DNA of 64,000 bases from Mesostigma viride (taxonomy: Eukaryota > Streptophyta > Mesostigmatophyceae > Mesostigmatales > Mesostigmataceae): NCBI GenBank assembly GCA_009746045.1, contig RPFO01000253.1:2961475-3025474 (forward strand). Reading direction: 5' to 3'. Every line of letters begins with the position of its first letter. Within the stretch, counting starts at the first letter, position 1. The notes under the pieces are model-generated. The model saw only the letters and a list, made by a program, of their open reading frames with translations, was not told the DNA's origin and did no database searches. The translations under genes and the position numbers were made by a program. This document shows, piece by piece, positions 41,337-49,806 of the stretch.

Positions 41337-41635
41337 TGAAATAGGGCACTCCAGACTAATGGTGCAGACTATGGTCTTTCCCAGCTGGTGGCAACTTGGC
41401 AACAAACATAATAATTTCTTGATGTGCCCCCTGGTTTTTCCATAGCCACTCATCACTCCACTGACTTGTACAAACAGGGGATCCTAGGTTCAGAAACCTC
41501 AAAGACACTGTCAGATTTAAAGGCAATGGGGTCTGTGGGCGCTTTAATTCACAACGTCCATTGTGGTCTGATATGAGTTTTCCTGTACCAATGTCTTATT
41601 CATGATATTGCCAAGTACCTGAAAAAAACAAAAAG
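41337..41635 (+). other. Copia 3' untranslated region
   Basis: About 300 bases without a coding frame lie between RNase H and the poly-A micro-insertion. Confidence 0.5.
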
Positions 41636-41650
41636 GAATAAAAACTGGAG

Positions 41651-41665
41651 GTGCAGCACTGATGC

Positions 41666-41697
<32 letters not shown>
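41651..41697 (+). mobile_element. Micro-insertion: 18 bases plus about 29 A with target duplication
   Basis: GTGCAGCACTGATGCCTT followed by about 29 A is bounded by near-identical copies of GAATAAA(A)ACTGGAG (41,636-41,650 and 41,698-41,711). This has the form of a severely 5'-truncated polyadenylated RNA inserted by target-primed reverse transcription, right at the copia polypurine/LTR junction. Confidence 0.55.
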
Positions 41698-41699
<2 letters not shown>

Positions 41700-41709
41700 A
41701 TAAAACTGG

Positions 41710-42152
41710 AGTTAGCCTCTAGTCGTGGACATAGGCTAAGTACCAGATAGCAATGTGCTATCTGGGGTTTCGCACGTGTAGGCTCGGTCAGAAGTCCCGG
41801 CTATATGTGATTCGGCAGGCTAGACTATTCGATAGCCGAGTCCTGGTGACGGACGCCAGTACCCAAGTAGGATTGGCGGTACGGCGTCGCCAGTACCCAC
41901 TCGGGACTGACATTGAGGTGTCGGATGTTGGACTAAGGTCCTGAGAGTCTAGCAGTGGCGTCGCGCCACTCAGGCTGCACCACAGAGCCCAACGGCCACT
42001 GTCGGCTGCTCCAGACGTGGCAGCCAGGCAGAGCGTTGCTTGTCGACAATGCTAAATGCCCTTGTGCACGTTGGGTGCGGGGCTTGTGATTTATTGTAAT
42101 AAACACATGCGTTAGGCCATTGAGCATTGAGAGGTCCATTCGTTTATTAACT
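41710..42152 (+). repeat. 3' LTR of copia element (intact, 443 bp)
   Basis: It starts AGTTAGCC and ends TTAACT, matches both parts of the split 5' LTR, and is followed by the target duplicate CCGGC. Confidence 0.95.
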
Positions 42153-42157
42153 CCGGC

Positions 42158-43421
42158 CACTATAGATTCTCTGCTGCCCATGAGCGGCGAATCCCAGGGA
42201 GTCCCCGGACTTATAGTAAGTCCCGAGGATACGAAAGATTCTGCGGTTGACAAGAACCTGGTGGAATCTTTCCGTATCCCGCTCCCGCTCCCGCGCCCAC
42301 ACAGCTGACTGACTGTAGCCGGTGCCCTAAATCCCCGGGTACATTTAAGTGTATGTAGCCAACTGTTGTAACGGAAGATTCCGCCGTTAACCAGAGGGAA
42401 TCGTTCCCGCTCCCGTGTGGGAACACCACTACAACAACAATAGATTCCGTCATGGATCCTGGCGGACGGAAGATTCCATCAGCGCTCCCAAAAAACTGCG
42501 ACGCCCAAAAACTGACAGCCGGAGCAGGGCCGGAGGAGGAAAAAAAAGAAAAAGCAGCGCAAAAAAAAAGCGCCCGCTAAACCCGTCGACGTTCCCCCCC
42601 CCCCCCTCGCTACGCTTGCCCGCCCGCCTCCCCAACTTCTCCGCGCCACTTGAAGCACCTCCGCTACCCATGGCCTCGTACTGGGTTTCTGGAGTCGACA
42701 TCGGACGGTGGAAAGTGTCATCCACGGCTGATAAATGGCGCGCGCCGAGTACAAACATTTCAAGGAAAGGCCAAACGTTTCAAGGAAACTTTTAGAACTT
42801 TAAAATTGGCATCTTACGGTTCAACATGGCGGGCCGAGATCTGGACGGTTGAAAATGCGCGTGCGACAAGCAATTTGTTCCCCCCGTGACAATAAACGAA
42901 ATGGCGCACTGCTTACCACCAAAAGTGGACAAGCTAGGCGGGAGGTCACAGTGGCTGTGGCCTCAGAGATCGACCTAGCTGGGCGGTGCCCAATGTGCTC
43001 TTTCGTGGCGGTAATCAAACTGGGGCTGCATGGACACATGGAGTTAAGTAATGCGATACGCATTACTTTTGCATTCTTGCAACTCAGCAATTAATTGTAT
43101 GCAAAAGTATTAATGCGTACTTTTTGATCTATGGAGCTTGTACGTGTACGTACGACTTTGGCTTGAAGGTTGTTGACCTAACTAATAGGCGGTGATGACC
43201 AGTTAACCAGTGTTGAGCGGGCCGTCCTATATAGGAGCATTCATGCAGGGGCGGCTGCGAGCTGCTCAGTGAATCGGCGCGCCAGCCGGCTGTTTCAATC
43301 TCCACGTACTGCGCATGCAGCTCGGATGGTGTCTGCCTGTCCGGGCTGCCTAGGGGATGCGCTCGATCTGCGAGAATGCTGCAGGTGCCCGTCGGAGCTG
43401 GTGTGCATGCACTGACGGTGG
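42158..43421. other. Interval without recognised genes
   Basis: GGAAGATTC-type motifs recur around 42,230-42,475, and C- and A-rich low-complexity runs lie near 42,540-42,610. The 80-130-codon ORFs here show no known domain. Confidence 0.45.
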
Positions 43422-43716
43422 TAGTTAGCTCTAATAAATAGCGCCGGAGCCTTTTTCATCCTGCAGCAACAGGTCCGGAGCTACATAGCCGGCGATAGCC
43501 ACTCGCCGGTACACTCAAGTTAATTCCTCCTTCGGAAATATTAACTTGTCAGAGTACACTCAAGTAAATTCCTCCTTCGGAATTAACATGTCATGCAGAG
43601 TGTACCAGCGAGTGGGTTATCACGCGGCGCCGGCTATCTAACTCCGGACCTATATAGCTGTTGCCGCAGGCCGGTGGCAAAACGGCTCCGGCTAGTATTT
43701 AATTTAGAGCTAACTA
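43422..43716. repeat. Foldback element, about 295 bp
   Basis: It begins TAGTTAGCTC and ends GAGCTAACTA. Most of its length forms an imperfect palindrome (GGTCCGGAGCTA … CTCCGGACC; CTCGCCGGTACACTC … GAGTGTACCAGCGAG). It is MITE-like, with no coding. Confidence 0.8.
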
Positions 43717-43811
43717 ATCGACCTGCGCATCCTGGCCCGAATCCGCAGCTAGTGCATGAGACACGCGGGCGCCCAAGTGCGTGCTCAGTGGCCACATGCG
43801 GGCCGGGCAGT

Positions 43812-44807
43812 CGCCAGGTGAGGACAAAACGTCCGCGGGCTGCATGGCGGGGCTTGGTGCCAGTTATAGTATATAGATCTATCTGATGTGTCTACCTGAT
43901 CTGTGCGGGCCAGGTGCCCCGCTATAGGCCCCTAGGCGCCTGTGCCTAAGAATGTGGGAAACATAGGGCAAATCAGGCCGTACAAATCGACCTCACGTTA
44001 CTAAGCACGTACTGTGCAAACCAACAATTAAAGGGGCCTTGCGCAGCATCTTGGTGACGTTGCCGTCGAGTCGTGTATCCAGCTCTTGCGTCAGTGTCCA
44101 GGTCTCGGCGCCGTAGGTTAAGACCGTCAGAATCAATGACCTTGAAGACGTCACGTTTGACGATCCGGGGTAGGGCGGGGTTGCTCCACCAGCGGCGGTG
44201 GTCATGGAGCTGCGCCCACACGGCACGCCATATGCCAATATTAGGTATATATCCGTGTCGTCAGGTCGTCCTCGCAGTCGGCAATTTATAAGGCAACTGC
44301 CGAGCAACTTGAAGCGGCCTGAACTAGGGTAACTGACCTCGGTGTCGTCTAAGAGGCGGAGTGGGGCCCGGCCAGGCCGAGAGCCAGGGCCTCCGTTTTG
44401 GGGCTGATTTCTAGTAGACCAATGTTCAGCCCGAGCCTCGAGCGCCAGGCAGTCCAGCCAAAGTGCGGCAGACTCTGGCTTCTCATCATGATGGGCGTAA
44501 TGTCGTCGCCTCGTCGTCATAAAATGAGGTCAGCTTGAAAATTCTGCCTGTTGGTCGGCCCCCATTCCCCAAGCTCGTTCGTGATCACCAGGCCTGGCAG
44601 AGGCACGGCCAGCGATGCGGGCACGTGCCTGGCACATAACATAATCCACTACAATGATAAACAGGAACTCGATCCCATGATTGCCTTCATCATGACTTTC
44701 ACTAGTCAAGAACAGCGCCCCAGCAGCGGTGCGCTGGCCGCCCTGGCCGTCCATGCAGTACGTTATGAACTAATGATCGCAATTATCATGAGAAGATATG
44801 TCTGCGA
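43812..44807 (-). mobile_element. Family-3 LINE fragment, copy K (decayed)
   Basis: On the minus strand, pieces of a second kind of LINE RT are visible. They include VLTYGAETWTLTQELD and TKMLRKA, typical of the post-RT region of APE-type LINEs, and upstream a degenerate RT palm region. It is closely similar to copy L at 57.2-58.4 kb, including the non-coding 3' flank. Several frame breaks make it a relic. A family-2 LINE follows its right end at the TGCGAGATATAT motif. Confidence 0.7.
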
Positions 44808-45640
44808 GATATATTCATTGAGAATGATAATTTACGGAGGTGCATGATAATGGCAGGCAACATGTACGGAAATTAAACCGGCCCCGAAAATAAGAACCCT
44901 CAAGACAGTAAAAAGAATCCAAATCGGGAATCATTACAAGGATCAACTGCCTGGCAGCACAAGGTACAACCAACTACATTACACCAAACTACTACGACAC
45001 GCAGCAACACGTCTGCCGGCCCACGCACCAGGCGGGCCGGGGAAGTGAACTATACCGCCTGGGTCGCGACAAAGTCGGCCAGGACGCGGCGGAATAACAC
45101 ATCAGCTAGCCTTCATGCGAGTGAGGGCGATCGGGACAGGCGCTGCCGCCAATACTAGGACCATGTCCCGGCAGACCACGGGGCAGGACTTCTGACCCTC
45201 GAGGTCGAGGAGGTCTTCCCGCCGTTGGCAGCACTCGTGAAAAATCTCCGCCGTCTAATTGGGGTCCATGGCCCTGAACTCCTCAATTTAGGACGAAGGG
45301 GATTCAACCCGACGGGGCCCCAGGTTGCCATACCATAGGATCAGGCAAACTTGTCGCGCTCGCCGCTCGATCGGCCACAGCGGCAGTAGCCGGCCGGCAT
45401 AGAAACAGCCGCCCGGAGGAATCATGCACATGGTGACCGGAAAGCGGCCGAGCCACGGGGACATGCATCAATGAGCATGGTGGCAACCCTACCACCATAG
45501 ATAGTCCAGCACGTAATGTCGGGCCGGTGGTTGGGGGAATAAAGGGCGGCCGGCCCCATCCGCGTGGTCACACTTGATGGTGGAGTGGGGAAAGACCGAC
45601 CGAACCTTGTTGAGGCACACACCGCCCGTAGGAGAGCGGT
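44808..45640 (-). mobile_element. Family-2 LINE fragment, copy H (decayed)
   Basis: It starts with the family-2 3' end (TCATTGAGAATGATA on the plus strand) right after TGCGAGATATAT. It contains a degenerate endonuclease region similar to copies I and J. It ends at GAGAGCGGTAT, where a family-1 tail is joined. Frames are heavily broken. Confidence 0.7.
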
Positions 45641-45716
45641 ATATATTAAAAAATATAATTAATTAGTTTACAGCATGAGTAAAGGCACCCATGCGAGAGC
45701 CGTATATATATTAAAA
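45641..45716 (-). repeat. Degenerate family-1 LINE tail fragment
   Basis: ATATTAAAAAATATAATTAA and a diverged TTTACAGCATGAGTAAAG resemble the family-1 3' tail. A second TATATATATTAAAA precedes copy C. Confidence 0.6.
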
Positions 45717-46621
45717 CGTTCTCGCTTTCCTTGCGGAGTGTGGGCTCGGCGTACCTTCGTGCTCTTCCCATGGCCCCCCCATTCGCCTTGGCTCCCAGCC
45801 ACTACTCGGTGGCGCTCCGGCACCAGCTATTTGCCCCGCAGCCTCTTGTTCCGGCCGGGCGGCCTTGTGGTAGCTGTGGGCAGCCGCTGGATCCCACGGG
45901 GACTCACTACCTTGCCTGCATGGGGGGCCAACAGAATCAGAATTGGTATTTGTATTTGCACACTGTCCTCCTGACGGTGGTGCTCGCCATGATTCGGTCG
46001 GTTTTCCCCCACGCGAACATCCGGTCCGAGGATGCGGATGGCGCTGCCTTCTATTCCCCCAACCACCGGCCTGACATCGTGGTGCTGGACTTTGAGGGGG
46101 GTGGCCGGCATCTGCTTATTGACGTTTCGGTGGCGCGGCCCTTGGCTCTTAGCCACGTGGCTGGGGCCTCCCTCACGGCAAGTTACACGGCGGACCGGGC
46201 GGAGCGGGCCAAGCTCCTGGCCTACGGCGACGTCGGGCACCATCGTGTGGTGCCCTTTGTCCTGGAGGAGTTTGGGGCCATGGGGCCCCTGACCTCCGCC
46301 TTCTTCAAGGAGTGTTGCCGGCTCCGGGAGGACCGGCTGGACCTGGAGGGCCAGCGGGCCCCATGGTCGGCGCGGACCTGGACGTCATATTGGCGTCAGC
46401 GCTTGTCGGTGGCGCTGACTCGGGCCATGGCTGACATCATGCTCCGCCGTACGCGGGCTGATTTTGCGGTGCAGCAGGGCTATTAGGTTCCTCCCGTTAG
46501 GCGTTTCCATTGGTCTTATCGTAGTATAGAGCTTTGACATGGCTCTGTATATAGGTTTATAGCTGGGCGTTTGCTTTGGTTTGAGTGATTTCACTCTGCT
46601 GTAAGTAATTATATTTTTAAT
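45717..46621 (+). mobile_element. Family-1 LINE copy C (5'-truncated)
   Basis: It covers the last 250 codons, with an intact frame from 45,731 to 46,486: zinc motif CGSCG…THYLACMGG, HRPDIVV…LLIDVSV, and the usual C-terminus ending QQGY. The 3' tail meets copy D tail to tail. Confidence 0.85.
45731..46486 (+). pseudogene. Endonuclease domain of family-1 LINE (copy C)
   Basis: This is a 5'-truncated but uninterrupted frame of 251 residues carrying the complete restriction-like endonuclease with its CCHC zinc motif and PD…D core. Without RT it cannot mobilise itself. Whether the fragment is expressed is unknown. Confidence 0.8.
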
Positions 46622-47447
46622 ATATATTAAAAATATAATTACTTACAGCAGAGTGAAATCACTCAAACCAAAGCAAACGCCCAGCTATAAACCTATAAGC
46701 TCTATACTACGATAAGACCAATGGAAACGCCTAACGGGAGGAACCTAATAGCCCTGCTGCACCGCAAAATCAGCCCGCGTACGGCGGAGCATGATGATGT
46801 CAGCCATGGCCCGAGTCAGCGCCACCGACAAGCGCTGACGCCAATATGACGTCCAGGTCCGCGCCGACCATGGGGCCCGCTGGCCCTCCAGGTCCAGCCG
46901 GTCCTCCCGGAGCCGGCAACACTCCTTGAAGAAGGCGGAGGTCAGGGGCCCCATGGCCCCAAACTCCTCCAGGACAAAGGGCACCACACGATGGTGCCCG
47001 ACGTCGCCGTAGGCCAGGAGCTTGGCCCGCTCCGCCCCGGCGGTCCGCCGTGTAACCTGCCGTGAGGGAGGCCCCAGCCACGTGGCTAAGAGCCAAGGGC
47101 CGCGCCACCGAAACGTCAATAAGCAGATGCCGGCCACCCCCTCAAAGTCCAGCACCACGATGTCAGGCCGGTGGTTGGGGGAATAGAAGGCAGCGCCATC
47201 CGCATCCTCGGACCGGATGTTCGCGTGGGGGAAAACCGACCGAATCATGGCGAGCACCACCGTCAGGAGGACAGTGTGCAAATACAAATACCAATTCTGA
47301 TTCTGTTGGCCCCCCATGCAGGCAAGGTAGTGAGTCCCCGTGGGATCCAGCGGCTGCCCACAGCTACCACAAGGCCGCCCGGCCGGAACAAGAGGCTGCG
47401 GGGCAAATAGCTGGTGCCGGAGCGCCACCGAGTAGTGGCTGGGAGCC
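46622..47447 (-). mobile_element. Family-1 LINE copy D (5'-truncated, inverted against C)
   Basis: It begins with the 3' tail adjacent to that of copy C and stops at GGGAGCC (47,447). It is near-identical to the matching part of copy E, with small indels near 46,795 and 47,036. Confidence 0.85.
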
Positions 47448-47592
47448 GTATATATATATTAAAAATATAATTACTTACAGCAGAGTGAAATCACTCAAAC
47501 CAAAGCAAACGCCCAGCTATAAACCTATATACAGAGCCATGTCAAAGCTCTATACTACGATAAGACCAATGGAAACGCCTAACGGGAGGAAC

Positions 47593-49806
47593 CTAATAGC
47601 CCCAGTGCTGCACCGCAAAATCAGCCCGCGTACGGCGGAGCATGATGTCAGCCATGGCCCGAGTCAGCGCCACCGACAGGCGCTGACGCCAATATGACGT
47701 CCAGGTCCGCGCCGACCATGGGGCCCGCTGGCCCTCCAGGTCCAGCCGGTCCTCCCGGAGCCGGCAACACTCCTTGAAGAAGGCGGAGGTCAGGGGCCCC
47801 ATGGCCCCAAACTCCTCCAGGACAAAGGGCACCACACGATGGTGCCCGACGTCGCCGTAGGCCAGGAGCTTGGCCCGCTCCGCCCGGTCCGCCGTGTAAC
47901 CTGCCGTGAGGGAGGCCCCAGCCACGTGGCTAAGAGCCAAGGGCCGCGCCACCGAAACGTCAATAAGCAGATGCCGGCCACCCCCCTCAAAGTCCAGCAC
48001 CACGATGTCAGGCCGGTGGTTGGGGGAATAGAAGGCAGCGCCATCCGCATCCTCGGACCGGATGTTCGCGTGGGGGAAAACCGACCGAATCATGGCGAGC
48101 ACCACCGTCAGGAGGACAGTGTGCAAATACAAATACCAATTCTGATTCTGTTGGCCCCCCATGCAGGCAAGGTAGTGAGTCCCCGTGGGATCCAGCGGCT
48201 GCCCACAGCTACCACAAGGCCGCCCGGCCGGAACAAGAGGCTGCGGGGCAAATAGCTGGTGCCGGAGCGCCACCGAGTAGTGGCTGGGAGCCAAGGCGAA
48301 TGGGGGGGCCATGGGAAGAGCACGAAGGTACGCCGAGCCCACACTCCGCAAGGAAAGCGAGAACAGCCACGCACGTCCCTGGGCGTTGAGGTCCGCGAAA
48401 AGAGCAATCCAATCAGCCGTGTGCAGAATACCCGCGTAGGTTTTCTGGTGTTTATCGATGACGCGAGCAGGGAATGCGGCGGGAGATTGAACGGAGGCGA
48501 CCGAGGGAGTGCCGCGAGGGAGGTGGCGCTGTACCGCCTGAGCGGCACGGACGGGAGAACAGGCCTGCTGGATCTCAGCATAGGCCTCCTGGATGGCGGT
48601 GACGAAGGGCAAAGGGCTGCTGGGGTCCAGGAGGTCAGGCGCTGCCGTTGCCAAAAGGGGCAGGAGCCGGCAGCTTTCCGCCCACGACTGAGCGACGGAG
48701 CCCAAAAAGGCTGCTGGGGCCAGCCGGGCGGCACGAGTCAGACCGCAGCCACCCATCCGTGCAGGCAGGGAGGCAATGCGAATAGCATGTGGCGGGAGGT
48801 CGGGGCCCGGGACCAGCTGCGCCAAGGCCGACTGGATGCGTTCGTCGTGGCCCTCGGCGGCCAGCCGGACCTGAGACGGAAGAGCGCCCCGGAGCCAGTG
48901 AACGACGCGAGGGTGAGCGCAAAACCACAGAAGCAGACCCTTGGTCTGCGAATCATGAAGGCGCGCAATCAAGGGCAGTACCTCAGTGCGTGCCTCGAGG
49001 GCGGCCCGCAGAGCATCGATGACAAACGCGGGGTCGCCAACCGGAACGCCGAGGACATCCAACCCATGGAGGCGCTCGTCCCGGCCCAAGAGCTGGGGCG
49101 GAAAGCCGGAGCAATCACCTTGGGGCGAGTACACCGCGCACTTGGCAAGGGTCAACTGGAGGTTGATGTCGGCCACCGCGGTCTGCAGTGCCAGCAGAGC
49201 CGCGGTGGTGTCCGGCACAGGGCCCAGAAGGTAGATATCATCCAAGTAGGCCTGAATAGCGACCGCCGGGTGGGCAGCATGGACCGCTTGGAGGCAACCC
49301 TGGAGGGGGGCGGCAAAGTACAGGGGTCCCAGGGGGTCCCCTTGCTGGGTGCCCGACCGCGACAGCAGGCCGCCGCGAGTGCCGTCCTCCATGATGTGAA
49401 CCAGTTGGCCGGGCTGGCCGTAGCACACGGCTGTCCAAGCGTACAAGTCCTCGAAGGACTCCATGACGGCCGCAAACATGCTGGCGCGGGACAGACTGTT
49501 GAACGCGTTGTGGCAGTCGACCTTGACGACAGCGTGGGTGGGGTGGGCCTCGAGGTAGGCCTGCACCGAATGGATGAGGATATCCGCCCCGCCTGGAGTC
49601 GTCACCCCCAGCTGGGCCGCCACCGAGGTCTCACCCGCTGCGAGGGGCGGGCAGAAAAAGGCACGGAGCTCGGGCGCCTTTTGGCGGCAGATCACTTTGC
49701 CCACGAGCTTGCGGAGCACCTCACCGCAGGCGATCGGGCGCACCTTGCCCTCGGGGGGGGCAAGACACCCTTGAGCAGAGCGAGGAGGCGAGCGCCCGCT
49801 AACCAC
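47593..49806 (-). CDS. Family-1 LINE reverse transcriptase and restriction-like endonuclease (copy E)
   Basis: A 737-codon frame without its own ATG continues the upstream RT region after a frame change at a run of eight C. RT motifs are KVRPIACGEVLRKL, VKVDCHNAFNS, QGDPLGP (about 49,323-49,350) and catalytic YLDDI (about 49,232-49,250). After the thumb region the C-terminus has CGSCGQPLDPTG…CMGG (CCHC zinc motif) and HRPDIVVLDF…LLIDVSVARP, the PD…D core of R2-like endonucleases. It would nick chromosomal DNA and use the nick to prime copying of LINE RNA. The frame is open throughout and over 99% like copy G, so the family was recently active. Confidence 0.9.
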   Translation of the reverse strand: MVSGRSPPRSAQGCLAPPEGKVRPIACGEVLRKLVGKVICRQKAPELRAFFCPPLAAGETSVAAQLGVTTPGGADILIHSVQAYLEAHPTHAVVKVDCHNAFNSLSRASMFAAVMESFEDLYAWTAVCYGQPGQLVHIMEDGTRGGLLSRSGTQQGDPLGPLYFAAPLQGCLQAVHAAHPAVAIQAYLDDIYLLGPVPDTTAALLALQTAVADINLQLTLAKCAVYSPQGDCSGFPPQLLGRDERLHGLDVLGVPVGDPAFVIDALRAALEARTEVLPLIARLHDSQTKGLLLWFCAHPRVVHWLRGALPSQVRLAAEGHDERIQSALAQLVPGPDLPPHAIRIASLPARMGGCGLTRAARLAPAAFLGSVAQSWAESCRLLPLLATAAPDLLDPSSPLPFVTAIQEAYAEIQQACSPVRAAQAVQRHLPRGTPSVASVQSPAAFPARVIDKHQKTYAGILHTADWIALFADLNAQGRAWLFSLSLRSVGSAYLRALPMAPPFALAPSHYSVALRHQLFAPQPLVPAGRPCGSCGQPLDPTGTHYLACMGGQQNQNWYLYLHTVLLTVVLAMIRSVFPHANIRSEDADGAAFYSPNHRPDIVVLDFEGGGRHLLIDVSVARPLALSHVAGASLTAGYTADRAERAKLLAYGDVGHHRVVPFVLEEFGAMGPLTSAFFKECCRLREDRLDLEGQRAPWSARTWTSYWRQRLSVALTRAMADIMLRRTRADFAVQHWGY

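Larger units (their letters stand above)
27357..42152 (+). mobile_element. Complete Ty1/copia-type retrotransposon with three nested insertions
   Basis: LTRs start AGTTA and end TAACT and are flanked by a 5-bp target duplication CCGGC (27,352-27,356 and 42,153-42,157). The 5' LTR is split by a DNA transposon. Its two parts (364 + 79 bp) add up to exactly the 443 bp of the intact 3' LTR, which confirms the reconstruction. Internal coding is gag and integrase in one frame, then a protease-like domain, RT and RNase H. Two more insertions interrupt coding at 35,078-36,795 and about 38,991-40,727. RT and RNase H are of the copia type (WHGDD, LADALTK). The two LTRs look identical by eye. Confidence 0.93.
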
